Positions 1-8,866 of a stretch of DNA of 64,000 bases are shown in pieces; within the stretch, counting starts at the first letter, position 1, and each line of letters begins with the position of its first letter. The position numbers were made by a program, and so were the translations under genes. Below the pieces are notes generated by a model, which had not been told where the DNA came from, ran no database searches, and saw only the letters and a list, made by a program, of their open reading frames with translations. The stretch comes from Planctomycetota bacterium (GTDB lineage: Bacteria > Planctomycetota > UBA1135 > GCA-002686595), in NCBI GenBank assembly GCA_016779205.1, contig JADHOC010000021.1, forward strand, positions 26,757 through 90,756, read 5' to 3'.

Positions 1-253
1 GCTTGTCCTTGAATCTCATACGTGCTGCGCTCGGGGTGCGGGGGATGTTGCGGCGAACATTCTCTTCGCGAGGCATGTCTCGGTCGAGGCGTGGATCCGA
101 GGAGTTGCCGTCTTTTTTGGCTTCCTCCGAAGTCCACCCCCCGGAGAGCCCGATTTCCCCGTGGAGCGGACCCCGGGTGCTGGCCAGAGGCCGCGGTGGG
201 GGATCCGCCCGCCCGCCCCCTCCCGATCAACCCGCCAGGGCTCTCCGCCGCAC
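1..253. other. leading stretch with no supported gene
   Basis: Short open frames occur on both strands, but none has recognisable domain content, a signal peptide or membrane segment, or a convincing start. A gene truncated by the window edge cannot be excluded. The segment may also hold the promoter of the small membrane-protein gene starting at 254, although no clear -35/-10 pair is visible. Confidence 0.4.
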
Positions 254-544
254 ATGACCAACGAGCAGCATCGATCCGCGCCGGCCCAGAGGATGCGGCT
301 GGTTTATCTGGGCGCCAAGAGCGAGCGCGGGGCGGCCGAGTCGGACGGGGTGGACGCCGAGGACCTCGGGGTCCGGCGGCGGATGATCGGGGTCGCGCTG
401 GCCGCTGCCGGCCTGGGCGCCCTGCTGGTCTACCTGATGGCGCCCGGCGGAGGGGCCCGCGAGGAGTCCAGCGTCCGGCCCAAGAACGAGCCGGTGTTCG
501 GCTACGTGGTGCGTGAGGCCCGGGGGCCGGGCCTCAAGCGTTGA
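254..544 (+). CDS. small single-pass membrane protein
   Basis: A 96-residue protein of unknown function. The N-terminal half (residues 1-43) is charged and presumably cytoplasmic. One hydrophobic helix follows (about residues 44-62, MIGVALAAAGLGALLVYLM), and then a short tail rich in Arg and Glu. I chose the ATG at 254 over one at 161 because the upstream extension is low-complexity Pro/Arg/Gly typical of non-coding high-GC sequence. No Shine-Dalgarno site is visible. The gene stands alone and is followed by a strong hairpin. No family recognised; existence is supported by the TM segment and the following terminator. Confidence 0.5.
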   Translation: MTNEQHRSAPAQRMRLVYLGAKSERGAAESDGVDAEDLGVRRRMIGVALAAAGLGALLVYLMAPGGGAREESSVRPKNEPVFGYVVREARGPGLKR

Positions 545-554
545 GATCGAGCGC

Positions 555-595
555 TCAGCCTGACGGATGGCTCCTTCGAGGAGCCCCCAGGCTGA
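555..595 (+). terminator. nested hairpin after the small membrane gene
   Basis: Outer arms TCAGCCTG (555-562) and CAGGCTGA (588-595) pair perfectly. Inside them GGCTCCT (569-575) pairs with AGGAGCC (579-585) around a TCG loop. The site starts 10 bases after the stop codon at 542-544. There is no T-run, so it is a terminator-like or RNA-stabilising structure rather than a textbook intrinsic terminator. Confidence 0.5.
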
Positions 596-658
596 ATCGC
601 GCGCCGTGACCGCGGGCGCGGTTGATTCAGCGGGCGCCGCCCGTCACCCTCTGCACCC

Positions 659-1393
659 ATGCCACGCCACGCCCATGGCCCGCCCTTCGCGGCCGTCGTC
701 TTCGACTGTGACTCCACGCTCTCGACCATCGAGGGCATCGAGGAACTCACGGCAGAGCACCCCGAGATCGCGGCGCTGACGGCCGACGCCATGGAAGGGC
801 GTGTCCCCCTCGAGGAGGTCTACGGCAAGCGCCTCGAGCTCGCGCGCCCCGTGGTCTCCGACATGGGGAGGATCGCCGAGCGATACCAGGCCACGGCGCT
901 GGCGGGCGCGGCGGAGCTCGTCGCAGCGCTGCACCACCTCGGGAAGAGGGTGGAGATCGTCTCCGGCGGCCTGCTGCCCGCCGTCCGCCCCTTCGGCGTC
1001 CAGCTCGGGGTCCCTGCGGACCGGATCCACGCCGTCGACCTCAGCTTCGACGGTGACGGCGCCTACGCCGACTACGACCGCCGGTCCCCCCTGGCCAGGG
1101 CGGGCGGCAAGCGGGAGCTCCTCGAGGCGCGCTTCCCCGAGGGAGACGTCGCCCTCGTGGGGGACGGCGCCACGGACCTCGAGGCCATGGACGTGTGCGC
1201 CCGGTTCATCGCGTTCACCGCGGTGGAGCGCCGTGCGGAGGTGGTCGCCGGCGCGGACGTCGAGGTGGACCGGGGGGACCTCGCCGCGCTCCTTCCGCAC
1301 CTGCTCTCCGCAGCGGAGTTCGAGGCGCTCCGCGGGGCGCCCGGGGGTGCCTTTGACGACCTCCTCGCCCGCGCTGAGGAGGCGCGCCCATGA
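659..1393 (+). CDS. serB: phosphoserine phosphatase-like HAD hydrolase
   Basis: HAD-superfamily phosphatase of 244 residues, probably hydrolysing O-phosphoserine to serine in the cytoplasm. All four HAD motifs are present. Motif I is FDCDST, with nucleophile D16 and acid/base D18. Motif II is VSGG with S102. Motif III is K151 in AGGKRE. Motif IV is GDGATDLE with D169 and D173. The cap region with E/R residues at about 45-60 resembles SerB/PSPH. The stop overlaps the next start (ATGA at 1390-1393), which couples it to a class-V aminotransferase, as expected for the last two steps of phosphorylated serine synthesis. Another small-phosphate HAD substrate is possible. A selenocysteine tRNA lies just downstream. 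Confidence 0.75.
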   Translation: MPRHAHGPPFAAVVFDCDSTLSTIEGIEELTAEHPEIAALTADAMEGRVPLEEVYGKRLELARPVVSDMGRIAERYQATALAGAAELVAALHHLGKRVEIVSGGLLPAVRPFGVQLGVPADRIHAVDLSFDGDGAYADYDRRSPLARAGGKRELLEARFPEGDVALVGDGATDLEAMDVCARFIAFTAVERRAEVVAGADVEVDRGDLAALLPHLLSAAEFEALRGAPGGAFDDLLARAEEARP

Positions 1394-2511
1394 GGCCAGA
1401 GCTCTGGATCCCGGGGCCCACCGCGGTCCGCGCGGAGGTCCTCTCGGCGATGGCGGAGCCCATGATCGGGCATCGCTCTGCGGAGATGCGTGGGATGATC
1501 CACGCCCTGGACCCTCACCTTGAGGCGCTCTTCGGGGCGTCCCCGCCGTCCCACCGGGTGGCGGTCCACTCCTGCACGGCGACCGGCCTCATGGAGATGG
1601 CCCTGAGGGCGGCAGGGCCGCGGGTGCTCTGCTTGGTGAACGGCGCGTTCTCCAGGCGCTTCGCGACGATCGCGGAGGCCCTGGGCAAGGAGGTCGTCCG
1701 GGTCGAGTCCCCTGCGGGCGCGCCGCCAGCCCTCGACGCCGCCCGCGAGGAGCTGGCGACGTCGCCATTCGATGCGGTCACGGTCTGCCTCAGCGAGACG
1801 TCCACAGGGGTCGCGGTGAGCCCCCACGAGGTCGGCCGCGCGCTCGCCGACCGTGGGGGGGCGATGCTCATGGTGGACGCGGTGACCTACCTCGGGGCGG
1901 CGCCCATCGACGCGACCGCCAACGGGCTCGACTTCGTGCTCGCGGGGACCCAGAAGGCCCTCGCCCTCCCGCCCGGGCTGGGACTCTACGCGGTCAGTGA
2001 GACCATGCTGGACGGGGCCGTTCGGTCCACGGACCGCGGCTTCTTCCTGGACCTCCTCCGGATCACCGAGGCCCACGCCGAGGCGAAGCCGCCGATGACC
2101 CCGACGATCTCGCTCCACCGGGCGCTCCTGGTGCAGCTCGAGGCCATCGCCGCGGGGGAGGTGGAGCTGCGGCTGACGGACGAGGCGGAGGCCGTCGCCG
2201 GCCTCAACGGGTGGGAGCGCCGCTACCGGCGACACGCCCGCATGCGAGACCTCACCGGCGAGTTCCTCGTGGCCCGGGGGCTGGGACCCCTTGGGGGCGG
2301 GCCGGCCTCGCCCTCGGTGACCTGCGTGCTGGTCGAGGGGCGCGACGTCCCCACATTGCTGGAGCGCGTGCGCGCGCGCGGCTACGAGCTGGCGCCTGGC
2401 TACGGGGACCTGCGTGGGTCCACCATCCGGATCGGGCACATGGGCGACCACGGCGTTGCCTCCCTGGTCCGTCTCCTCGACGCGCTCGGAGCAGCGCTCG
2501 ACGGGGATTGA
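1390..2511 (+). CDS. class-V PLP aminotransferase (phosphoserine or serine-glyoxylate type)
   Basis: A 373-residue fold-type I PLP enzyme of the alanine-glyoxylate/serine-pyruvate/phosphoserine aminotransferase group. It begins with the family hallmark PGPTAVRAEVL and GHRS (residues 8-30). The cofactor aspartate is probably D163 (MVDAVTYLG). The Schiff-base lysine is K189 in GTQKALALPPG. Length is normal. It overlaps the HAD phosphatase gene by four bases. Together they suggest 3-phosphohydroxypyruvate to phosphoserine to serine, as class-V enzymes do in archaea and some bacteria. No SerA dehydrogenase is in the window, so a glyoxylate or pyruvate acceptor remains possible. Confidence 0.75.
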   Translation: MRPELWIPGPTAVRAEVLSAMAEPMIGHRSAEMRGMIHALDPHLEALFGASPPSHRVAVHSCTATGLMEMALRAAGPRVLCLVNGAFSRRFATIAEALGKEVVRVESPAGAPPALDAAREELATSPFDAVTVCLSETSTGVAVSPHEVGRALADRGGAMLMVDAVTYLGAAPIDATANGLDFVLAGTQKALALPPGLGLYAVSETMLDGAVRSTDRGFFLDLLRITEAHAEAKPPMTPTISLHRALLVQLEAIAAGEVELRLTDEAEAVAGLNGWERRYRRHARMRDLTGEFLVARGLGPLGGGPASPSVTCVLVEGRDVPTLLERVRARGYELAPGYGDLRGSTIRIGHMGDHGVASLVRLLDALGAALDGD

Positions 2512-2572
2512 ACACGGGGGGACGAGTTCTTCCGGCAGGGCGCGGGACGGTGTGCTAAAACCTCCCCCGGAC

Positions 2573-2671
2573 GGGAGTGGATCGGTGCTGGTGTGCCGCC
2601 CGGTCTTCAAAGCCGGTTAGGGCCTCGTGAACAGCGGGGCCGGTGGGTTCGATTCCCATGCACTCCCGCCA
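2573..2671 (+). tRNA. selC: tRNA-Sec (anticodon UCA)
   Basis: Cloverleaf read directly, including encoded CCA (2669-2671) after discriminator G2668. Anticodon TCA is at 2607-2609 in loop CTTCAAA, with stem 2600-2604/2612-2616. The D-stem has six pairs (2583-2588/2593-2598) with a four-base loop, and the variable arm is long (about eight pairs starting at 2621). The T-stem is GTGGG/CCCAT around TTCGATT. All are bacterial tRNA-Sec features, and register from the 5' end to the anticodon matches E. coli SelC. The acceptor stem has seven clean pairs; the eighth position (G2580 opposite G2660) is a mismatch. It implies that this organism makes selenoproteins. No SelA, SelB or SelD is in the window. 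Confidence 0.93.
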
Positions 2672-2853
2672 CTCCCCATCTCCGGTGGGCGCCGCCGCGG
2701 GGGGGGGGGCGGCCGTCAGCGCGCGAAGGGGGTCCGAGACCATCCGCGGACCCATGACCCAACGTCCGCCGCCGGGCCCCGCACAGGCCGGCGGAGAATC
2801 GACCGAGGCGCCGCGGCTCCCCGCGCCTCGTCCTGCTCACCGAACCCCAACCG

Positions 2854-3762
2854 ATGACGGTCAACGCCCACCCGGCCAGCCAGCGCGGCGTCGATCGCCT
2901 GAACCTGCCCTGGCAGCTCCGTGCCATGCGGCTGGGGTTCAGGCTCCTGCGGGTGGTGTCCCGCGGCGCCGCCGGTCGGCTCGCGCTCCACCTCTTCGTC
3001 ACCCCGCGCAGGCACCGGCCGCCGGCGCGGGAGCTGGAGGTCCTGGCCCGGGGGGAGCGCCTCTCCATCACCCACAAGGGGCGCCAGCTCGCCACCTGGC
3101 GCTGGCGGCGGGCTGACGGTCGGAGGGAGCGGGGGACCGCGATCCTCGTCCACGGGTGGGAGGGCCGTGGGGGGCAGCTCCACGGCTTCGTGGCGCCGCT
3201 CCAGGAGGCCGGGTTCGACGTGGTGGCGTTCGACCACGTGGGGCACGGCGAGTCCGACGGGAGGCGCTGCTCCCTGCCCACCATGCGTGACACCCTGCGG
3301 GCGGTGGCGCGGGAGACCCTGGATGACCCGGAGGCCGGGCCCGCGTGCATCGTCGCCCACTCCATGGGGACCTTCGCGTCGAGCCTCCTGCTAGCGGAGG
3401 GGTGGCGGGACACACGCGTCTGCTATGTGTCCCCGCCCGATGACCTGCTCGTCTACTTCTCCCACTACCTGGAGCTGGTCACCGGCAGCGATGACCTCCT
3501 GGACGACCTCGTCCGGCTCATGGAGGAGCGCTTCGGGGAGCGGGCAGAGGAGTTCGAGTTCCGTCGGCTCGTGGAGACCCTGGACCAGCCCCTGCTCGTG
3601 CTCCACGCGGCCGACGATGAGGACGTCCCGATCGAGGCTGGGCGCTTCGTCGCCGCCCACTGGCCGGCCGCCCGCATGGTCGAACTCGACGGCCTCGGCC
3701 ACCGCCGGATCCTGAGGGATCCGGGGGCCATCCAGACGGCCACGGCCTTCCTCGCGGAGTGA
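2854..3762 (+). CDS. alpha/beta-hydrolase family protein
   Basis: Serine hydrolase of 302 residues resembling monoacylglycerol lipase/lysophospholipase-type alpha/beta hydrolases. The oxyanion-hole motif HGWEGRG is at 100-106. The DHVGHGESDG segment (127-136) is typical after strand 4. The nucleophile elbow AHSMGT places Ser at 170. Candidate acid is D257 (DDEDVP) and the catalytic His is H283 (GLGHRR). The first 60 residues are basic and amphipathic with no signal peptide, so it may associate peripherally with membrane. Its stop overlaps an upstream GTG frame leading to the NfeD gene. Substrate unknown. Confidence 0.75.
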   Translation: MTVNAHPASQRGVDRLNLPWQLRAMRLGFRLLRVVSRGAAGRLALHLFVTPRRHRPPARELEVLARGERLSITHKGRQLATWRWRRADGRRERGTAILVHGWEGRGGQLHGFVAPLQEAGFDVVAFDHVGHGESDGRRCSLPTMRDTLRAVARETLDDPEAGPACIVAHSMGTFASSLLLAEGWRDTRVCYVSPPDDLLVYFSHYLELVTGSDDLLDDLVRLMEERFGERAEEFEFRRLVETLDQPLLVLHAADDEDVPIEAGRFVAAHWPAARMVELDGLGHRRILRDPGAIQTATAFLAE

Positions 3763-3818
3763 ACCTCGGCTACCGCTTGCGTAGCCGTCGGTCGTGTCCC
3801 ACGTTACGTGCACAAGTC

Positions 3819-5360
3819 ATGCACCGGACCGCCAAGCTCGCCCGCCTCCTCGCCATCACGCTCCTGCTCTGCCTTGGCGTGCGAGGGGTCCATGCCGCCC
3901 CCCAGGTCGACGAGGAGGTCGCGCCCGTGTCGCCGGAGACGGCCTTCATCATGCGGGTGGACGGCCCCATCGACGCCGGGCACCAGGCGCTCTTCCGGCG
4001 GGCCGTCGTGTCGGCCGAGGCGAGCGGCGCGCCGCTGATCGTCGCCTTCGATACGCCGGGCGGGGAGCTGACCCGGATGCGCCAGTTCGCGGGCGCCATC
4101 GACACGGCCGTGAAGGACGGCGTGCGGGTCATCGGCTGGGTGGATGATGAGGCGCTCTCGGCCGGGACCTGGCTCGCGATCGCATGTGAGAGCCTCTACG
4201 TGCGCGAGCGTTCCTCCATCGGCGCCGCCCAGGCCGTACAGCTCACGCCGACGGGCATGGTCCCCGCGGGGGAGAAGATCGCATCCGCGTACCGCGCCTG
4301 GGTCCGGGGCTGGGCCAAGACCCACGGGAAGAACGAGCTCCTCGCGGAGGCCATGATCGACCCGGGGACCGAGGTCCGCCGCGTCAGGATCGACGGCATC
4401 GAGCAGGACATCAGCGGGACCCGCTGGGATGACCTCGTGGCCAAGGGCGAGGCGCCCGAGCTGATCCGGACGGTCGTGCCCGAGGGAACCCTGCTGGCGC
4501 TCACGGGGGCCGAGGCCATCGAGCTCGGGTTCGCCGATGCCATGGCGGAGACGACCGAGGCGCTGCTCGCCAAGGAGGGACTCGCCGGCCTGCAGCTCGA
4601 GCCCCTGGACAAGACCCGCTCGGAGGATCTGCTCGCGTCGCTGCACGGCATGCGGCTGCTGCTCCTCTTCCTCGGCCTCTTCTTCGGATACGTCGAGCTC
4701 AAGGTCCCCGGCTTCGGGATCCCCGGGGGGCTCTCGATCCTCTGCTTCATCGGCCTGTTCGTCGGCCAGTACCTGATCGGGCTCGCGGACATCCCTCACG
4801 TGGTCCTGGCCGCGGTCGGGGTGGTGCTCGTGGGGACCGAGATCTTCGTGGTGCCGGGGATGATCTGGCCGGGCCTGGTGGGGGCGACCTGCCTGGTGGT
4901 GGGGCTGCTCATGAGCCAGGTGGGGCCGGACCTCTCCATGGGGGATGCCTGGGACCGCCAGCTCCTCTTCGACGCGACCTTCCAGCTGGTCGCCACCGCC
5001 GCCGCCGGCGTCTTCGCCATCTGGACCCTCTCTCGCTTCCTGCCGCAGACGCCCGTTCTCGGGCGCATGGTGCTCGCTGGCGCCGGCGGCGCCGCAGACG
5101 CCATGCCCGAGGCCCGGGACGAGAGCCGCCTCCAGCACGCGCGGCCCGGCGCCCTGGGCACGGCCTCCACCGATCTGCGCCCGGTGGGCAAGGTGGCCCT
5201 CGACGGCGACGAGGAGGGCACCTACCACGAGGCGCGCCTCGAGGGCGGCGCCCTCTCGCGGGGGGGCCGCGTGAGGGTGATCGAGGTGAACGCCGGGCGG
5301 CTGGTCGTCGAGTCGGTCGGTGTGGAGTCCGCTGGCGAAGCTGAGGAGGCCCGGCCGTGA
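3819..5360 (+). CDS. nfeD: NfeD1-type membrane-bound serine protease
   Basis: A 513-residue long-form NfeD (SPFH-partner protease). A signal peptide occupies about residues 1-25 ([20 protein letters not shown], then HAA). A ClpP-class protease domain follows, with DTPGGELTR and the catalytic Ser region [11 protein letters not shown]. There are then 4-5 membrane segments rich in Gly/Leu, and a C-terminal OB-fold (GxVALDGxxY and [15 protein letters not shown]). I chose ATG 3819 because it begins exactly at the signal peptide; a GTG at 3759 would add 20 implausible residues. It overlaps the short nfeD by four bases and is followed by floA. Family role: membrane quality control with flotillins. 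Confidence 0.85.
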   Translation: MHRTAKLARLLAITLLLCLGVRGVHAAPQVDEEVAPVSPETAFIMRVDGPIDAGHQALFRRAVVSAEASGAPLIVAFDTPGGELTRMRQFAGAIDTAVKDGVRVIGWVDDEALSAGTWLAIACESLYVRERSSIGAAQAVQLTPTGMVPAGEKIASAYRAWVRGWAKTHGKNELLAEAMIDPGTEVRRVRIDGIEQDISGTRWDDLVAKGEAPELIRTVVPEGTLLALTGAEAIELGFADAMAETTEALLAKEGLAGLQLEPLDKTRSEDLLASLHGMRLLLLFLGLFFGYVELKVPGFGIPGGLSILCFIGLFVGQYLIGLADIPHVVLAAVGVVLVGTEIFVVPGMIWPGLVGATCLVVGLLMSQVGPDLSMGDAWDRQLLFDATFQLVATAAAGVFAIWTLSRFLPQTPVLGRMVLAGAGGAADAMPEARDESRLQHARPGALGTASTDLRPVGKVALDGDEEGTYHEARLEGGALSRGGRVRVIEVNAGRLVVESVGVESAGEAEEARP

Positions 5361-5842
5361 CGCAGATCATCCTCCTCTTCAGCGGCGGGTTGCTCCTCGT
5401 GCTGATCGAGGTCTTCGTTCCGAGCGGAGGCATCCTCGGCCTGCTCGCGGCCCTGGCGCTGATCGGGTCCATGGTCCTCGCGTTCATGGAGGACTTCACC
5501 CTCGGCTTCACGCTGCTCGCGGCGACGGCCGTCCTGGTGCCTGTGATCGTCACTTACGGGCTGCGAGTCTTCCCGAAGACGCCCATCGGCCGCAAGCTCA
5601 CCGCCCGCGGCTTCAGCTTCGAGGACGGGCGGGCGGTGGATCGACGGGACGCCACGCTCCTCTCCAAGACGGGCGTCGTGGAGGCAGACCTCCGTCCCGC
5701 AGGGATGGCGCGCATCGACGGCCGCCGCGTGGACGTGGTGAGCCGCGGCGAGCCCATCGAGAAGGGCGCGCCCATCGTCGTCGTCGAGGTCTCGGGCAAC
5801 CGGGTCATCGTGGCCCGGGACTCCGCCCCCCCCAGCTCATGA
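5357..5842 (+). CDS. NfeD2-type short membrane protein
   Basis: A 161-residue short NfeD homologue without a protease domain. Two or three hydrophobic segments cover residues 3-70, beginning [20 protein letters not shown], a signature also seen in long NfeDs. A C-terminal OB-fold then contains [18 protein letters not shown] and [14 protein letters not shown]. The GTG start lies inside the stop of the protease gene (GTGA overlap), so the two are translationally coupled. Short NfeDs typically pair with flotillin-like FloA/FloT, which is encoded next. Confidence 0.85.
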   Translation: MTQIILLFSGGLLLVLIEVFVPSGGILGLLAALALIGSMVLAFMEDFTLGFTLLAATAVLVPVIVTYGLRVFPKTPIGRKLTARGFSFEDGRAVDRRDATLLSKTGVVEADLRPAGMARIDGRRVDVVSRGEPIEKGAPIVVVEVSGNRVIVARDSAPPSS

Positions 5843-5895
5843 CCGGGACGGGCCCCGCCCCCCCTGCGTCAGATTCGTCTCTTCAATCCCCACCC

Positions 5896-6951
5896 ATGCA
5901 CTACTCCCTCATCGCGCTCATCCCGGCGGACGGCGACGAGCCCAGCATCCTCAAGGTCATCGGCCTCGTCGCGCTCGGCCTGTTCCTGATCGGCTTCCTC
6001 GTCCTCTTCCTGCGGTACGCCAAGCTCTACATCCAGTCCGTGCTCTCGGGCGCTGGCGTGGGGCTGTTCGACATGCTGGCCATGAGCCTGCGGAAGGTCG
6101 ACCCCTCCGTGATCGTGGTGGGCAGGATCAACCTCGTGCAGTCGCGCATCAACGGGATCGCAGCCAGTGACCTCGAGGCCCACTACCTCGCGGGTGGCAA
6201 CGTCCCGCGCGTGGTGAGCGCGATCATCTCCTCCAACCGAGCCGGGCTTGACCTCGACTACAAGGCCGCCACCGGCATCGACCTCGCGGGTCGCGACGTC
6301 CTCGACGCCGTCAACACGTCGGTGACGCCGAAGGTCATCGACTGCCCGGATCCGGCGAAGGGCAAGAGCGAGGTGGCCGCGGTCGCCAAGGATGGCATCC
6401 AGGTGCTGGCCAAGGCGCGGGTGACCGTGCGGACCAACATCGCTCGCCTCGTCGGCGGCGCGGGCGAGGAGACGATCATTGCCCGGGTGGGGGAGGGCAT
6501 CGTGTCCACCATCGGCTCCATGGACACCCACAAGCACGTCCTCGAGAACCCCGATGAGATCAGCAAGACCGTGCTGAACCGCGGCCTCGACGCGGGAACG
6601 GCCTTCGAGATCGTCTCCATCGACATCGCCGACGTGGACATCGGCCACAACATCGGCGCCCGCCTCCAGGCCGACCAGGCGGAAGCGGACAAGCGCGTGG
6701 CCCAGGCCCTGGCCGAGAAGCGCCGGGCCATGGCCGTCGCGGCCGAGCAGGAGTTCAAGGCTGGCGTGCAGGAGAACCGCGCCAAGGTCGTGGAGGCAGA
6801 GGCCCAGGTCCCCCTGGCCATGGCCGAGGCGCTCAAGTCGGGCAACCTCGGGGTCATGGACATGCTGCGCCTGAAGAACCTCGAGTCCGACACCACCATG
6901 CGCCGCAGCATCGGCGGTGAGGCCGACGGAGGCTCCAGCCCCACCTCCTGA
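5896..6951 (+). CDS. floA: flotillin-like protein FloA
   Basis: SPFH-family membrane scaffold of 351 residues, matching the usual FloA length (about 330). An N-terminal hydrophobic hairpin at residues 21-44 anchors it. The FloA-typical region [15 protein letters not shown] follows, then the PHB/SPFH domain with [16 protein letters not shown]. An Ala/Glu-rich helix (about 265-310, repeated AEA/QAEAD) supports oligomerisation. I chose the ATG at 5896 because it precedes the membrane anchor; open frame upstream is non-coding in character. It sits directly after two nfeD genes and touches the next gene (TGATG). It probably organises lipid microdomains. Confidence 0.9.
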   Translation: MHYSLIALIPADGDEPSILKVIGLVALGLFLIGFLVLFLRYAKLYIQSVLSGAGVGLFDMLAMSLRKVDPSVIVVGRINLVQSRINGIAASDLEAHYLAGGNVPRVVSAIISSNRAGLDLDYKAATGIDLAGRDVLDAVNTSVTPKVIDCPDPAKGKSEVAAVAKDGIQVLAKARVTVRTNIARLVGGAGEETIIARVGEGIVSTIGSMDTHKHVLENPDEISKTVLNRGLDAGTAFEIVSIDIADVDIGHNIGARLQADQAEADKRVAQALAEKRRAMAVAAEQEFKAGVQENRAKVVEAEAQVPLAMAEALKSGNLGVMDMLRLKNLESDTTMRRSIGGEADGGSSPTS

Positions 6952-7763
6952 TGCTGGCGGCCCCCTCGTTCCTCGGCGCCCTCCCCGTCCAGGGAGGCGT
7001 CGGCTTTGACATGGACAGCCTGGTCGGCCTGGTCATCGTGTTCTTCGCGGTGATCTGGCCGGTCATCCGCGGGCTGTTGAACGTGGCGAAGTCGAACCGA
7101 CAGGACTTCCAGGCGCAGTCCAAGGCCGGGTCGGAGCCGACCCGGCCCAATCCGCTGGAGGCCTTCCTTCAGGGGCTCCAGGATAATGGCGAGGAGGAGG
7201 AAGTCGTCAGGGAGCGCCGCGCCGCGCGGGTGGCTCGGGCGGAGCGCCGCGAAGCGGCGCTGGAGAGGCAGCGGGCCCGACGTGAGAGAGCGGGGCTATC
7301 CCCGTCCGCCGATCCCTTCGAGAAGGGGAGAGAGGAGGTCGTGACCGAGGCGCCGGTCGAGGCGTCGGTCGAGGCGTGGCCGAAGGAGCAGCCCAGCTCG
7401 GTCGCGCCTTCAACGAATGTCCCAGCGACCCGGGCTCGTCGGCGCCCCGAGCCCGTGGATGGCTTCGAGGTCGCGATCGATGATGACCTGGATGCCGTCC
7501 CGAGCGAGGACGCCCTCGAGGCGGATCTGTTCGCGCAACCCCAGCCGGCGCGTCGTGGCGCGGAGGAGCGTGAGCCTGATGAGGAGGGGCTCGAGGTGCT
7601 CTCTGGCGCAGGGGAGCGGGCGGCCTTCGCGCTGGAGTCGGAGCAGGCGTCCCCCCTGGATCGGATCCAGGCTGGACGGTCGCCCTGGCGGTCGGCCATC
7701 CTGATGAAGGAGATCCTCGGCCCGCCGATCTCCGTGAAGCCCCACGACGACCAGCTGCTCTGA
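6951..7763 (+). CDS. membrane protein with charged coiled region, floA operon
   Basis: A 270-residue protein whose function I do not recognise. It has one transmembrane helix at about residues 21-45 (SLVGLVIVFFAVIWPVIRGL). A long Arg/Glu-rich, probably helical, cytoplasmic region follows (residues 80-115, repeated RRxAR/AERR). The tail is acidic and low-complexity, ending in a short conserved-looking segment with WRSAILMKEILGPP and a KPH motif. The start codon overlaps the floA stop, so it is in the nfeD-nfeD-floA operon and probably works with the flotillin assembly. Confidence 0.65.
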   Translation: MLAAPSFLGALPVQGGVGFDMDSLVGLVIVFFAVIWPVIRGLLNVAKSNRQDFQAQSKAGSEPTRPNPLEAFLQGLQDNGEEEEVVRERRAARVARAERREAALERQRARRERAGLSPSADPFEKGREEVVTEAPVEASVEAWPKEQPSSVAPSTNVPATRARRRPEPVDGFEVAIDDDLDAVPSEDALEADLFAQPQPARRGAEEREPDEEGLEVLSGAGERAAFALESEQASPLDRIQAGRSPWRSAILMKEILGPPISVKPHDDQLL

Positions 7764-7772
7764 GCACCGACC

Positions 7773-8267
7773 ATGGCACGACGTCCCTCTTACTGGCTCA
7801 TGAAGAGCGAGCCCGACGTGTACTCCTACGCGCACCTCGAGGCCGCCCCGAAGCAGACCACCCTCTGGGATGGCGTCCGCAACTACCAGGCGCGGAACAT
7901 GATGAGGGACGAGATGAAGGTGGGGGACCTGATCCTCTACTACCACTCCAACACCAAGCCCCCGGGCGTCGTGGGGGTGGCCAGGGTGGTCAAGGAGGGG
8001 TATCCGGACCCGACCCAGTTCGATCCGAAGGACTCGCACTTCGACCCCAAGAGCCAGGAAGCGAACCCGCGCTGGTTCGTCGTCGACATCCAGGCGGTGG
8101 CGGCGCTGAAGAGCTACGTCTCTCTCGATGACATCAAGGCCAACGGGAAGCTCGCGGACATGGCCGTGGTGCAGCGTGGGCAGCGTCTCTCCGTTCAGCC
8201 CGTGGCGGCTGCGCACTTCCGCGAGGTGCTCCGGATGGGCGGCCTGAAGGGCGCCGACCTGTCCTGA
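7773..8267 (+). CDS. EVE domain protein (Thy28-like)
   Basis: A 164-residue single-domain EVE protein. The family start YWLMKSEPDVYSY (residues 7-19) and the block WDGVRNYQARNMMRDEMKVGD (split here as WDGVRNYQARN plus MMRDEMKVGD) are diagnostic. LILYYHSN and GVVGVARVVKEGYPD follow. EVE domains form PUA-like folds that bind modified nucleic-acid bases, and stand-alone versions are widespread in bacteria. It lies 10 bases after the previous stop, so it may be the last gene of the floA operon. Cellular role in bacteria is not established. Confidence 0.85.
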   Translation: MARRPSYWLMKSEPDVYSYAHLEAAPKQTTLWDGVRNYQARNMMRDEMKVGDLILYYHSNTKPPGVVGVARVVKEGYPDPTQFDPKDSHFDPKSQEANPRWFVVDIQAVAALKSYVSLDDIKANGKLADMAVVQRGQRLSVQPVAAAHFREVLRMGGLKGADLS

Positions 8268-8554
8268 GGGGCCAGGAAAGGGGGTCGAACGGTCCCCCGT
8301 CGAGAATCGGCTGAAGGCTACCTAAGTCTTGGGGGGGGAGGTGGATGGGCGCATTCGGCGTAATCGTCACACCCCCCTGGCGAGGTCCTGAGGGCGCTTC
8401 TCCCTTGATCCTGGGCCCCGACTGTGTCCCCCTGTGGAGGTCGGGAACGGCCCCAGGTGGCCCGCCCCAGCGTTCCAGCGCTTCACCTGGACTCTCCCAC
8501 CCGCTCCCGGGCATCCCTGCACGGAAGCCTTTCCCCCAAGCCCCAAACTCAACG
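8268..8554. other. 287-base spacer before the histone-like gene
   Basis: No gene supported. Just after the EVE stop, GGGGG and CCCCC arms (about 8280-8298) could form a short hairpin. A G-tract of eight lies at about 8332-8339. The remainder probably carries the promoter and leader of the histone-like gene at 8555, though no promoter elements are obvious in this GC-rich DNA. Confidence 0.4.
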
Positions 8555-8743
8555 ATGAGCCAGAACTACGATCAGATGGTGGAGGCCATTTCGGCCTGCC
8601 GCGAGGACGTCGAGAAGGCCGAGGCCGGCAACAAGGCCGCCACCTCCCGCGTCCGCAAGTCGATGCAGGAAATCAAGGCCCTGGCCCAGGAGCTCCGCAA
8701 GGAGATGCTCGAGCTTCGCGACTCGGGCGGCTCCCAGGGCTGA
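8555..8743 (+). CDS. histone H1-like mini-protein
   Basis: A 62-residue, all-helical, Lys/Arg/Glu-rich protein. It matches the short bacterial histone-H1/Hc1-like family, whose members share a start like YxxMVEAIxACREDVEK and the motif NKAATSRVRKSMQEIKxLAQELRKE (residues 25-50, given with one variable position). Such proteins are found in PVC and Bacteroidetes bacteria and are thought to bind DNA. It is monocistronic, in a 287-base spacer, and is followed by a strong terminator, which fits an abundant, independently expressed nucleoid protein. Start: ATG 8555, no Shine-Dalgarno. Confidence 0.7.
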   Translation: MSQNYDQMVEAISACREDVEKAEAGNKAATSRVRKSMQEIKALAQELRKEMLELRDSGGSQG

Positions 8744-8765
8744 TCCTGAGCCCCAGGACCTCTTC

Positions 8766-8810
8766 AGGGAGCGCCCTCCGGTCGACGGAGCGGCGCTCTC
8801 TGCTCATTTT
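8766..8810 (+). terminator. intrinsic terminator of the histone-like gene
   Basis: Ten-pair stem AGGGAGCGCC (8766-8775) with GGCGCTCTCT (8792-8801), one G-T pair. It continues as CTCCG/CGGAG around loop GTCGA with one bulged C. A TTTT run follows at 8807-8810. The site is 22 bases after the stop. It lies between convergent genes, since mqnD ends at 8867 on the other strand. Confidence 0.8.
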
Positions 8811-8866
8811 GGGGCGTGGGCCGCGCCCCACGAGGCGCTGCCACGGCCTGCCAGGTGGCCCCGGGG

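Noticed and set aside
1072..2610. 512-codon open frame antisense to the HAD and aminotransferase genes
   Set aside because: Third-position GC makes long antisense frames. The product is Arg/Pro/His-rich without domains, while both plus-strand genes have full catalytic motifs.
2573..2671. UGA-containing selenoprotein gene elsewhere in the window
   Set aside because: I checked candidate genes for frames that continue after TGA with family sequence and found none.
3759..3818. Use of GTG 3759 as start of the NfeD protease
   Set aside because: It would add 20 residues before the signal peptide; ATG 3819 starts it cleanly.
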